A DNA stretch of 64,000 nucleotides from Trichomonas tenax (Eukaryota; Parabasalia; Trichomonadida; Trichomonadidae), in the NCBI GenBank assembly GCA_023091735.1, contig JALKBU010000089.1, positions 24,280-88,279 on the forward strand, written 5' to 3'. Under the pieces are notes generated by a model that was not told the DNA's origin, did not search any database, and saw only the letters and a list, made by a program, of their open reading frames with translations. Position numbers and translations under genes: made by a program. Below, piece after piece: positions 45,548 to 55,374 of the stretch (position 1 is the first letter of the stretch; each line of letters begins with the position of its first letter).

Positions 45548-47983
45548 TCATCCCAAAGGTGCTGAAACTTTGTCATCACCTGAGACATTTTGTATATTAG
45601 GCGATGCCTTATCTCCTATCAAGATTGTGGCCTCTCCATTCTCCTTTCCTTTGGCATCTTTGATCTCTTGTTTTCCTTCACCGCTGACGATAATTCCTGT
45701 TCTTCCGTTCTTCTCGTACTTGCTATCTGACACAGTGAAAGACTTGACATCTGTTGATACAACACCAGCAGAATCTGCATGGCCGACTGCAATTTTGTCT
45801 AAGGAAACACTTGTGCATCCTTCAGCGAAGATTCCGATATCTCCTGGTTTGGATATCCTCGCCTTCTTGAATGTCGCTTCTACCTTTCCGAGAAGCACAA
45901 TCTGTGCCTGCCCCTTTCCGTGGCTAAAAGAGTCACCAGAAGAGGAAACAGAAGCACCTCCTCTTGCTTCAAGGCTTAATTCACAGGACTCAAACTCTGA
46001 TGAAGATAATGTTAATTTTCCTGAATCAATGACAATTCCTGCCTTGCATTCATTGCATTTCATTGCTTCGACATCACCAGATGTTCCATCCTTGAGCTCG
46101 AGAGCAACAGGGCACTTCGTGAATGCCGCTGTGCGAATCTTCACAACACTCTTTTCAAGTGCGATAACTCCATTCTCAGTAAATGTACAGTTTCTGATTG
46201 TAAGAGCGGACTTGTGATCAGCTTGAATAGCAATATTCGATGACTCAATTGTGCAATGCTTGAGAGAAGCAGCTGCCTTGTCATGGCATATAATGGCGGC
46301 CTTGCACTTCTCAATCTTGCAGTCCTTGAGTGCACCTTTGCATGAATGGAACTCACAAGCAACAATGCTGCTTCCTGAGAATTCAGTGCTCTCAGCATTC
46401 ATTGCTGACTTGTTGCAAGCAAATCCTGTGTCACAGTTAATGAATTTGCACTTGCTAACAGTCAAATCGCATGTTGATATTGCTAATATTGCTGAATTCT
46501 TAATACTTTTGAGTGTTGTATTTGTCATTTCGAATGTTGAAGTTCCATCGAGAACTAAGCCATTGTCATCAAGTTTCTGGAATGTTGAATCTGCGATGTG
46601 AATTGTTGCCTTGCCAGCTGATGAAACAGCAGACTTTGAGGCATTTGTTACCTTGCAATTTGTGGCCGTGAGTGATGATTCATCGTTGACAACAAAACCA
46701 CGATTTACATCGTTGATTGTGGCTCCTGTAATTGTGAGCTCAGATGATCCAAGAACGCCTATAGCTGATGTCTGTGATGCTGAGAACGTGTCGTTTGTAC
46801 TCTCAACAGATGAGTTATCAGCAATGAGGAGAATGCACGGTGCTCCACACTTTTCGTATTTGTTTTGGCGAAGAGAGACTCCGCATGTTCCTGAGCAATC
46901 AATTGCGCTGCTTGTGCAGTTATTGATGTGGCATGTTACAACAGAGACTGAGGTATCTCCATAAATGGAAATTCCAGCACAGCCGCACTTAGAAATCACG
47001 CAATTTTTTATGATCGATCTTTGACCTTTCGAACCGATCTCAATAGCAGTCTGTCCAATGTCTGTTATCATAGCATTGATTATCTGAAGCTTTGAAGAGT
47101 CCTTACACACGATTCCTGATCTTTTCACTCCTGAAATAACTGTATCTGCTATAAATCCTGATGCATTCCCGCAGAGAACGACACCAGAGTTTGCAGTATC
47201 ACTGATATATGATAATTCTGTAATTATTTGTGTTGATTCCAAACCGAAAATCGGTGGTGCTTTTGGTGAAACAACTTTTGAAAGATTCAAAAATGTAACA
47301 CACTCGCCGGTGGATATAATACCTGGTGTCATTTCCGAGTATACGAAACATTCTTCAATATTAACGGATCCTGTTTCCGCTAAAATTGAAGAATGGACAT
47401 TCGAAAACTTCTGGTATATATGTAATCCCTTCAAGTACACCGCATTTGATCTAATTATTAATGTATGATCACTACCTGGCGAGATAAGTTGGACTTCTCC
47501 CTGGCCAATAATTTTTAGTGGTTTATTTATAACGCACTGGACAAAGTATGTTCCTGCTGGTATTATAATCGATGAATTTTCTGGTGCTTCTGAAATTATT
47601 TTTGCGATATCGAGTTGATTTGATTTAGCAACTGGAAAATCTTTGTAATCATGATTAGGAATCTTTGGAATCTGTATTGATTTGCTAGAATCGCTTGGTA
47701 GTAACTTTTTCTCTGATAATTTGATCGAATTTAAGTATGTTTTTGCCAATGTCTTTCCTTTTCCTCCCTTTCCCTTCTTAGTCGATTTATTTGGCAGTGA
47801 GGATACTGATGGAGCCACTTTCTTCTTGGCTTTCTTTTTATCGAGTGATTTTGCTGTTTTAGTCGTTTTTACTGTATCTGTCGAGTTGTTCGACTTAACA
47901 CTCTTCAGGTCTTCGACTTTTCCGTTCCCTGACTTCTCAGAAGTCTTCTTTTTCTTGACGACTTTTTTTTTCTTCCCCGACAT
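45548..47983 (-). CDS. right-handed parallel beta-helix protein with lysine-rich N-terminus
   Basis: 811 residues from ATG 47983-47981. Residues 1-85 are Lys/Ser/Thr-rich (KKKKVVKKKKT), with no signal peptide. From about 150 to the end are more than twenty irregular turns of about 22-24 residues with the pattern A-I-x-(hydrophobic)-x-(N/D)-C-x-(hydrophobic), typical of PbH1 pectate-lyase-like beta helices and of FBXO11/SHCBP1-type repeats. AGISIYGDTSVSVVTCHINN is one turn. SIIIPAGTYF near 137 resembles the cap strand that starts many such helices. Lack of a secretion signal argues for an intracellular scaffold, not a secreted lyase. Cysteines are abundant inside the turns. TCACA at 47993-47997 lies 12 nt before the ATG. 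Confidence 0.75.
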   Translation of the reverse strand: MSGKKKKVVKKKKTSEKSGNGKVEDLKSVKSNNSTDTVKTTKTAKSLDKKKAKKKVAPSVSSLPNKSTKKGKGGKGKTLAKTYLNSIKLSEKKLLPSDSSKSIQIPKIPNHDYKDFPVAKSNQLDIAKIISEAPENSSIIIPAGTYFVQCVINKPLKIIGQGEVQLISPGSDHTLIIRSNAVYLKGLHIYQKFSNVHSSILAETGSVNIEECFVYSEMTPGIISTGECVTFLNLSKVVSPKAPPIFGLESTQIITELSYISDTANSGVVLCGNASGFIADTVISGVKRSGIVCKDSSKLQIINAMITDIGQTAIEIGSKGQRSIIKNCVISKCGCAGISIYGDTSVSVVTCHINNCTSSAIDCSGTCGVSLRQNKYEKCGAPCILLIADNSSVESTNDTFSASQTSAIGVLGSSELTITGATINDVNRGFVVNDESSLTATNCKVTNASKSAVSSAGKATIHIADSTFQKLDDNGLVLDGTSTFEMTNTTLKSIKNSAILAISTCDLTVSKCKFINCDTGFACNKSAMNAESTEFSGSSIVACEFHSCKGALKDCKIEKCKAAIICHDKAAASLKHCTIESSNIAIQADHKSALTIRNCTFTENGVIALEKSVVKIRTAAFTKCPVALELKDGTSGDVEAMKCNECKAGIVIDSGKLTLSSSEFESCELSLEARGGASVSSSGDSFSHGKGQAQIVLLGKVEATFKKARISKPGDIGIFAEGCTSVSLDKIAVGHADSAGVVSTDVKSFTVSDSKYEKNGRTGIIVSGEGKQEIKDAKGKENGEATILIGDKASPNIQNVSGDDKVSAPLG

Positions 47984-48431
47984 TCAGAATTCTGTGAAAA
48001 AAGGAGAAAGTTAATTTTTCTTACATCAATTCCACCCAACATTCCTAAAACATTGCCCTCCACGGCTGCTTCCGCGGTGGTTCATACGTTGGATTCTTAT
48101 ACGTTGACTCTTCAAATTCTTCAATATTTTGTTTTCTCAAGTTTTTATTGCGTACTATTTTAGATTTTTTTGTGTTCTATCATTTGCTAAAATTTCATTT
48201 CTTTAAAGGGCTTTATTAATTTTAAAAATTTTATTTTCTAATTTCATTCGCTGTTTCAAGCGGATGTAATTAACCTTCATTGAATTATGATGTTCTGAAT
48301 AGAAAAAATGACGAGTAATCGATTGATAATTTTTACATATAAATTTATAACTATATACAAACAAATCTAAGTTAGTTAAACATATCGCCGAAACAAAATA
48401 CTTCTCCATTCTTGGAAGAGAGAAAATTACT
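47984..48431. other. intergenic between two minus-strand genes
   Basis: 448 bp holding the beta-helix promoter at its left end and AT-rich sequence to the right. No additional open frame or repeat is supported. Confidence 0.5.
47993..47997 (-). promoter_or_regulatory. candidate initiator (TCACA) of the beta-helix gene
   Basis: Minus-strand TCACA with presumed +1 A at 47995, 12 nt upstream of the ATG. Exact match to TCA(+1)YW. Confidence 0.5.
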
Positions 48432-49241
48432 TTATCGCAGAAAGTTCTGCATTTCAGGATTTATCTTACTCTCAACATTGATCTTTATGTTGTCTGTGTA
48501 GTGATGAACCGCATTGATCACACGTTTGCGCCCGAATTTTGGTTTTTCAACAGCAACATTTCCTTTGTTGAGTGCGTACCCAAATTCACGCATTGAAAGC
48601 GATTTTTCTTCTCTTTCTTCCGCAAATTTCATGATATTATCTTTCAAGTCCGATTTGAATTGTTTATCACTCTCGATTGGCGGTAATTGTTGAATAGCCT
48701 CTGACTGTGATATGAAGACATTGTTCTCATCTTCGTTCCCAAAGATGACAGATCTCGGCGTATATAAAGATCTTGTTTCAAAATTGGCCACTATTCGTAC
48801 GTTTTCGTGTTTTTCTTCAACCACGCGAACTTTAGATCTGTTAAGCTTTTGTTCTTTCGTTAAATCGAGTCTTGATAATTGTCTGTTCGATTCTTGCATA
48901 AAAATTGGTGCTTCTTCCGTTTCTGATCTTCTCATTATGCTGATTTCGTCGTCGTTGAACATTGTTGTCGAATTGTTGAAGAAGTTCGTCATTCTCAAGC
49001 GAGGAGAAGCCGGTTTCGAATAAACTAATCGCGGCTTTAGTGTAATTCTTGGCGGTGTCTTTCCAGACTCCTGCACGAAGTACCACCTGTTCCTCCCATG
49101 CACCGTCTTTATCATGAAGGGAGTTGTAGTCTTCGCGAGAGTACTTTTGCTCATTTTTGTTAAATAACGAAAATTTTCAGAAGAGAACTTTACATTCTTT
49201 CTGAATTTTTTCTGAGAGTTTTCGCATTTGGTTTTACACAT
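48432..49241 (-). CDS. unknown basic, mostly disordered protein
   Basis: Up to 269 residues from ATG 49241-49239. An in-frame ATG at 49154-49152 (MSKSTLAKTT) would give 240 residues and may be the true start, because the first 29 residues are a Lys/Asn/Cys-rich run resembling untranslated sequence. The body is rich in Arg, Lys, Ser and Glu, with short motifs PRITLKPRLVYSKP, NFETRSLYTPRSVIFG and SMREFGYALNKGNVAV. There is no signal peptide, transmembrane segment or known domain. It is divergent from the helical-repeat gene at 49796. Confidence 0.6.
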   Translation of the reverse strand: MCKTKCENSQKKFRKNVKFSSENFRYLTKMSKSTLAKTTTPFMIKTVHGRNRWYFVQESGKTPPRITLKPRLVYSKPASPRLRMTNFFNNSTTMFNDDEISIMRRSETEEAPIFMQESNRQLSRLDLTKEQKLNRSKVRVVEEKHENVRIVANFETRSLYTPRSVIFGNEDENNVFISQSEAIQQLPPIESDKQFKSDLKDNIMKFAEEREEKSLSMREFGYALNKGNVAVEKPKFGRKRVINAVHHYTDNIKINVESKINPEMQNFLR

Positions 49242-49795
49242 TGTTATAAACGCTTTTTGTTTAGTAGATTTTTAAGGTTATTTACATTTGCATTTTCAAT
49301 TGGAACCTCCAAGTTTTCCAATCGTTTCGTGATCTTTGTCTCTGAGGATATTTAATGCCACAAATTTTGAGGGTTTTAGCGATTGCAAAATTTGAATAAA
49401 ATCGTTTGATGTTTTCTATGGATGGAACTGATTTTATTCGATCGAAATTTTTTTGCTTTTGAATTCAAAATTTTGACAATCAGAATTTGAATCAATATGA
49501 CATGTAAAGTATCATTTCAATATTTATGTCATGTAAGATTCTCAATTACTCAAATTTTTGGCATATAAACTAAGCAAATGAAGTGTAAAAATAATCAAAA
49601 CAGATTTATGACACATCCTATCTTTGACTCATGATTATTTCGATTTTTCTGACTGAACCCTATATAATTCCCAAAATATGGCTGTTTATGCAAAATATTG
49701 ACATGTAAATTTAATTTATTTTCATTTATGACATGTAATTATATCAAAATATGATTTCTGACAAATAAAAAGTCAAAATATTGATATGCTAAAGA
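49242..49795. promoter_or_regulatory. divergent promoter with a cluster of TGACATGTAA-type elements
   Basis: 554 bp between divergent genes. TGACATGTAAAT is exact at 49699-49710. Variants are TGACATGTAAAG at 49498, TGTCATGTAAGA at 49527 and TGACATGTAATT at 49729. All point the same way, towards the plus-strand gene at 49796. The clustering within 250 bp supports a regulatory role. Confidence 0.45.
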
Positions 49796-51160
49796 ATGTA
49801 TTTTAAAATAGCAGATGAAATATTTCTTGATAAATTAATAGTAGAAAACAAAGAAGATGATGATGTACCACAGGAATTAGAAATAAACGAACCTCTTTTG
49901 GATCATTTAAATGAATATTTCCAACAATTCGATCCAGAAAGACCTAATTTTTCTTCACAAATGCTAAGTAACGCTTTATCTAAAATTAGAAAGAAACCAG
50001 AAACGATATCTCAGTTTGTTGGCCCAGAACATATTCCTCAAATTACAAATCTCGCACAAGTGAAGGGATCAAGAAAGAATGTGTTCAGATTTCTTTCAAG
50101 CGTCATACAGTATAATCTAGAAATGATCGAATCAATCGTCAATACAGATATTTTCAAATATATTTACTGCACATTACGAAATAACTCACAGAAAGAATCT
50201 ATTTTCTACGCATTTGAACTCACACTGATGCTTTCTATGCATTCTGAGCATACATTCGAAAAATTATACAATGCAAAAGTATTGTTTGCATTAGTTCAAA
50301 ATATCAAAGAAGAGAATGTTTACACCGACACATCACTACAGATCTTTATATACTCTACAAATGTTGATAGTATTCCACAGAATTTAGCTGATTATCTCGT
50401 TGATCCATTGATCAATATTGTTTTGTTTTGGGAAAACACATCTTTTATCACCAAAGCCTTAAGAATATTATCAAACTTTGCTTCAGCACAAATAGATTTA
50501 TCGACGCAGATCATAGATTCATCTCTTATTGATACTTTAGCTAATTATATTACTTCAAGTGATCACTTTCTTCAGATTGCTGTTTTTCAGTTTTTAGGAA
50601 CACTATGTCCATTCGGAGAGAAGATTTATAAAGAATTCGTCATCTATTCAGTGTTCCCACAGATAAAGAAAGTCCTTCTTGACATGCAGCAAAAGTTAGA
50701 GACATATGATTATAGCATTATTATGTTTTCAGCGATTTCATTCTTAAGTTGTTGGAGTGAGAACAATTCTGAGTTATATTTGAACTCGCTTTATAGTTTT
50801 ATATCACAACTACCTCTTCAATTCCTTTTCGAAGAAACGTCATTCGATGCTAAGATAGAGATGCTTAAGCTGCTGTTGATTCTATCAACAAATGCAAGTC
50901 CTGAAGTGATCATCAACATCATTGATTCTGAAGTTTTGACAATAGCTTTGAACACTATGGAGTCAACAAACTACGTGTTCTGTTCCAGCACTATACGTGT
51001 TATAGTCATGATAACACAGCGTTTGCTATCTGCCTCTAAAGATCATCACCAAATCGTTTGTGATCTTTTCGCTGAATACTTTGACGTAGAAGTTGAATAT
51101 TTTAGATCCATCGAAGATGAATATCTAATGGACGAAGTTGCTGCCCATTACATAGGATGA
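49796..51160 (+). CDS. armadillo/HEAT-like helical repeat protein
   Basis: 454 residues from ATG 49796. After an acidic N-terminus (about 1-45) the rest is all-helical in pattern, with repeats of about 42 residues: FRFLSSVIQYNLEMIESIV, ITKALRILSNFASAQIDLSTQI, IAVFQFLGTLCPFGEKIYKEFV, KIEMLKLLLILSTNASPEVI. This is the register of importin-alpha-like armadillo repeats, but the conserved Asn and Trp ladder for binding nuclear localisation signals is not evident. It is probably a protein-protein scaffold with unknown partner. Such families are numerous in trichomonads. The promoter region carries four TGACATGTAA-type elements. Confidence 0.6.
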   Translation: MYFKIADEIFLDKLIVENKEDDDVPQELEINEPLLDHLNEYFQQFDPERPNFSSQMLSNALSKIRKKPETISQFVGPEHIPQITNLAQVKGSRKNVFRFLSSVIQYNLEMIESIVNTDIFKYIYCTLRNNSQKESIFYAFELTLMLSMHSEHTFEKLYNAKVLFALVQNIKEENVYTDTSLQIFIYSTNVDSIPQNLADYLVDPLINIVLFWENTSFITKALRILSNFASAQIDLSTQIIDSSLIDTLANYITSSDHFLQIAVFQFLGTLCPFGEKIYKEFVIYSVFPQIKKVLLDMQQKLETYDYSIIMFSAISFLSCWSENNSELYLNSLYSFISQLPLQFLFEETSFDAKIEMLKLLLILSTNASPEVIINIIDSEVLTIALNTMESTNYVFCSSTIRVIVMITQRLLSASKDHHQIVCDLFAEYFDVEVEYFRSIEDEYLMDEVAAHYIG

Positions 51161-53088
51161 ATTTATCATTGCTTGGTATTTTGAATACTTGCTTATGAAT
51201 ATGAGATTTATATCAAAAAGCACTGATTTTGTTTTTGATATTCTGAATAATTTTTAGTTTCAGCTTCAACAAGAAAGAATCGTTTACATTCAATGAAATT
51301 ATAGACTTTTGTTTTAATAAATATACTAGATTACTTAAATTGATGAAAACATTTTTTTTGTATTTTAGTTTTAGGATAGAATTTGATGATAATCTTAAGG
51401 TAAATACAATTGGAAAGCTATTTTAGAAAGTGTTTGCTGATTTTGTTTTTATGGAATGCCGTGAAAAATTTCAAGATAATAGAAATTTAGCCAAAAAACG
51501 AAAAGAAGTTTTAGTTTTTTAGTTTAAAATACTAAAAAATGTACGCTTTTCGAAAAAGTGAAAAATTGTGTACTGAGTTCCATGTCCAGTGTTCTCAGGT
51601 GTGTACCTATTTTAAAATTCATTTTTTTGTGTTTGTTTTGAGTTTTTGACGTAAAAATCAACTCTTTTGAAAATTCTAATTCAGCCAAACGAATTGACTA
51701 TATCCATAAATTGTATATTTCTTATTATCTTGCATTTCAAATTTTGTGAATGGTGTATCAAAAACCGTCGCACACCGCTCAAAATCTGAGAATGTCTAAG
51801 GTTATGTTGGACACAAAAAATTGTGACGATAGAAGGCACCATTCAAATTTACCCATAAAAGGGAAATTTAGGATGCATCCCCTACCCCCTATTTACTAAT
51901 TTTAAACTTATACGTGCGCTACCAAATGTGATAATGCATTCTCCACTAATTTTTCACTAGTTCCAAGAATCAATCAGTACAGATATTGCTCTTGCCAGTG
52001 AAAAACTAGTGGTGCTTCATTCAAGAATTCTCACTCTTCGATATTATCGCAACTTCATCGCAAATAGGGCATCAACAGTCGACAAATCACAAACGCTAAG
52101 CTTTTCTATTCAGTTTATGGTTTGCTGTCTGTTGGCGCCTTCGAGATTTGCTTAGTTCTAAGTCATTCGACATTCTTTTTACAAGTATACATTTTCTATG
52201 GCATCATGATGTTCCTAGAACGCACGATGATCTAAAAACCTCAGAGTGCCGCAGAGAATACGATAAATCCGAGTATTGCATCAACAGTACGCGTTTTTAA
52301 TGCCTAATGATATGACAACAGATAGCTTATGCATAACTGTTCGTCATGTTAGACAATACGAGTTATCTTTGATTTATAATTACAATTGTTTAAAAATATT
52401 TTAAAAAACGATCAATTTCTGGCATCAACTATACAGACATTTGCTGCTCTTGAGAGACTATGCCAGAGGCTGATCATTTTTGATGATATTGTTTTTTGAA
52501 AAAAAATCGAAAGTTAATACTAATGTGATGCTTGCATACTGTAGCATTCAAATATCCAAAACCTGTTCTGCTCGATAACAGATTGCTTGGAGCTATATTG
52601 AATGCTGATTTTTTAGGAAATTAAGCAATTCTGGGTCATTTCTTCCATGCGATCAAAGCGCTGGATTATTTACAAATAATTGTTTACGATCTAGGCTCTT
52701 GAAGGGATTTTACAGCATTTTACTAACTAGAATACGCTGCTTGTACTTAGAGAAACTGCTGAAGACCATAAAATCACTCAAAAATCTCACATTTTTGCAA
52801 TTCTGATGTATTTTTACAGAAACATCTAGATTTCGATTCAATGCTCCATGTTCTATACAGGCCTGGGCAATATGAATTGAAATATAGTTGACTATAGTCA
52901 TTATTAGAGATAGATAAAATTTAAATTAAATTTTCAAAACGCTCAGATTTGATTAATTAGAATAGATACAGCATTCTGCACATGCGTATATAAATATATC
53001 TGTATATAATTTTCATCCCCTAAATACAGTGTCGTCCACTATGTGTATCACAGGCGTGATTTTCGAGGATTTTCGAAATGCATAAAAA
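51161..53088. other. 1.9 kb gene-free region with traces of decayed coding sequence
   Basis: The left part is AT-rich. About 51950-52320 is GC-richer and carries short competing open stretches on the plus strand (about 60 residues from near 51963, and a second in another frame ending near 52300), neither with a convincing start. This looks like an old mobile-element or pseudogene relic, but no family motif is visible. No tRNA or repeat array was recognised. Confidence 0.35.
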
Positions 53089-55110
53089 ATGTTTCCGGTT
53101 GCCCAATACGAGACTCACGACAATGTTTTGCCGAAATTATTGGCGATTGGCAAGTTCACGAAGAATGGGCAATGTTACGCTAATGCAACAACAACAAGAC
53201 GCATCAGCGTTTTCGATTCATCTTTATCTCCAGAACAGGCGAAGTCTTTCGTCAATGCTGGCCAGAAAATCACCTGCATTACAACAATCAAAATTAAAGA
53301 CCAAGATTGTTTAGTCATTGGTACTGATAATTCGATATTAGTTTTCAATGTTGACCAAAACTCGCAAGTTTTTTCAAATTTACTCAACGATGGTGTTTAC
53401 TCAGCTGTAGTCGATACAAATATTATTTATGTCGGCGGAAATACTGAAATTTACGGATTCGATTTTAACGGAGAAGAAGTTTTTTGGACAGTTACAGGTG
53501 ATATTGTGTCAGCAATGTGCGTTTTGGACATTGGTGGACAACATTCTCTTCTTGCTGCATCAAATGATCTAAAAATATGCCAATTTTACGGTAGTGAATC
53601 AAAACGCGAAATTAAAATACATCATCAATGCATTTTCTTGAAAGCAATCGAAGCAGATAAGTTTGTTGCTGCTTTCGAGAACGGATCTATCGCGTTATAC
53701 GATAAAATGCAAAAAGTCTGGAATTACGCATCACAAGGCGATATTGTTGGCCTTGATTTGATTGATTTTTCAGGCCGTAAGATGAAAGATGTCGTTCTTG
53801 CGTGCGCAGAAGGTGGAATTTCATTCCTCGATATTTCGAATGGACAGGTAACGAAGCATGAAACGATGGATTTCCATCTCGCTGCCCTTGGTTTAGTCGA
53901 TTTCAAGGATGATGGACGCAATTTCTTGGTTGTTTGCGGCACAAATGGATCAATAAGAGTTTTCATGCCTAAAGGAGCAGAAGGCTTAGGACAAGAGGCT
54001 AAGCAAGCGTTCGATCTCAGGCAGGCACAGCCAAAGTATGTTCAGGAGAAGGCAAGATTGCTGATGAGAAGAAATGAATTACGTACGCAAATGACAGGAA
54101 ATGATACATCAAAACCAGCAAACTTACCACCAGCAAACATGTTAGGATCATATGTGCTCGGCAAAAATACAGAAGAACAGTGCATTGAACTGAAAATTAA
54201 GACAGAGCCACCAACTCCAATTCAAGCGACATTAATCGAGTGCCCAACATCATCAGGCATTAACTACCAAGTTTTCGATATCAACAATCCTGCAGCTCCA
54301 ACACATAAGATTCAGTTGTGGCTTCCAAACGATGTTATAGGAACAATGAGTGTTGAAGCATTCGTTTCAGGAGTTGTCCTCTCATTCAAGTTTGAGTTCC
54401 AGAAGTTCTATGGATTCTCTGAAGTCAAGAACGCAAAGCCATCAGGTTATGCCGAATTCACAGCTAAGAATGATATTTTCTCTCAGTTCGTTTCTAAGAA
54501 CTTCCTATCAAAGAACGAACCATCTGGTGATTTCAGGCTCTGCTTCGCCTCTGTCTCAGAAAGAGAGCCTCTTGTTCTTTCTATTCAAGGAAACACAGCT
54601 CGTTTTGAGTGCGAGAAAGTGTCAACAGCTGGAAGAATCTGTGCAGAGTTTTGTGAGTTCTGCGCTCTTAAGGAGTTTTCTTGCATCGCACACTTCCCAG
54701 GTGACATAGATGACCTCATGGATGCTGTTCAACAAGGCAGTGATCTCGACAACACGAAGAATGTTCACCGCGCTGAAATCGCAGGTCTCATTGCAAGTGC
54801 CAAAGACACTATTGTTCGCATAGAGAACGCAGAAATGGTCGAACAGTATGGAACACTGTATTCTGCTGTCTTAGAGTGTGAGCGCCTTAACAGCGAGATC
54901 GCAAGAGAGCACGCAAAGAGAATTACAAACAAGACAAGCATCGGCTCAGGCAACCAGAAAGTGAACGCGATGATTCAGTCATTTGCCGAACTGCGCCGTG
55001 GAAACGCTCGTAACTCTCTGCTTCAACTGTGCAGATCAGCACTCCAGAATAAGGATTACAACAAGCTTCCTTATATACTTGAATATGGCCATGACATTGT
55101 CTCCAAATAA
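53089..55110 (+). CDS. BBS2: Bardet-Biedl syndrome 2 protein (BBSome subunit)
   Basis: 673 residues from ATG 53089 (human about 720). It is a subunit of the BBSome coat, which moves membrane proteins in and out of cilia. The N-terminal beta-propeller (about 1-300) keeps family landmarks: LLAIGKFTKNGQCYANAT, VGGNTEIYGFDFNGEEVFWTVTGD, then IALYDKMQKVWNY and GGISFLDISNGQV. A short coiled coil follows (ARLLMRRNELRTQM near 325-340). Residues 360-500 fit the gamma-adaptin-ear-like domain, and the C-terminal helices end NKLPYILEYGHDIVSK. The order of blocks and the FWTVTGD core make the assignment firm. It sits near the dynein and coiled-coil genes, in line with a flagellar theme. No clear initiator was seen. 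Confidence 0.9.
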   Translation: MFPVAQYETHDNVLPKLLAIGKFTKNGQCYANATTTRRISVFDSSLSPEQAKSFVNAGQKITCITTIKIKDQDCLVIGTDNSILVFNVDQNSQVFSNLLNDGVYSAVVDTNIIYVGGNTEIYGFDFNGEEVFWTVTGDIVSAMCVLDIGGQHSLLAASNDLKICQFYGSESKREIKIHHQCIFLKAIEADKFVAAFENGSIALYDKMQKVWNYASQGDIVGLDLIDFSGRKMKDVVLACAEGGISFLDISNGQVTKHETMDFHLAALGLVDFKDDGRNFLVVCGTNGSIRVFMPKGAEGLGQEAKQAFDLRQAQPKYVQEKARLLMRRNELRTQMTGNDTSKPANLPPANMLGSYVLGKNTEEQCIELKIKTEPPTPIQATLIECPTSSGINYQVFDINNPAAPTHKIQLWLPNDVIGTMSVEAFVSGVVLSFKFEFQKFYGFSEVKNAKPSGYAEFTAKNDIFSQFVSKNFLSKNEPSGDFRLCFASVSEREPLVLSIQGNTARFECEKVSTAGRICAEFCEFCALKEFSCIAHFPGDIDDLMDAVQQGSDLDNTKNVHRAEIAGLIASAKDTIVRIENAEMVEQYGTLYSAVLECERLNSEIAREHAKRITNKTSIGSGNQKVNAMIQSFAELRRGNARNSLLQLCRSALQNKDYNKLPYILEYGHDIVSK

Positions 55111-55374
55111 TCTTTATATTGTTTTTATTTGTTTTGTTATTATTGATAAACCTATCACAATTTGTTGTTAATCATAGAAACACCAAAATCTATAACGTGT
55201 CATAGTATGGAATGATTAACATCAAAAAATGAAAATAAAAAAAAAAATCGAAGTTTGGTTTTTCGAAATTTTACGATAGATAATAAAAGCTGACAAAAGC
55301 AGAGCCATTTATGCAATCAAAATGTCGCTTGGAAAATTTTGAAACGGATTTTTTTTGAGGACGATAAATAATAA

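Noticed and set aside
52133..52144. TTGGCGCC, E2F-like core in the 1.9 kb gap
   Set aside because: Isolated, not flanked by A/T tracts and not near a start codon.
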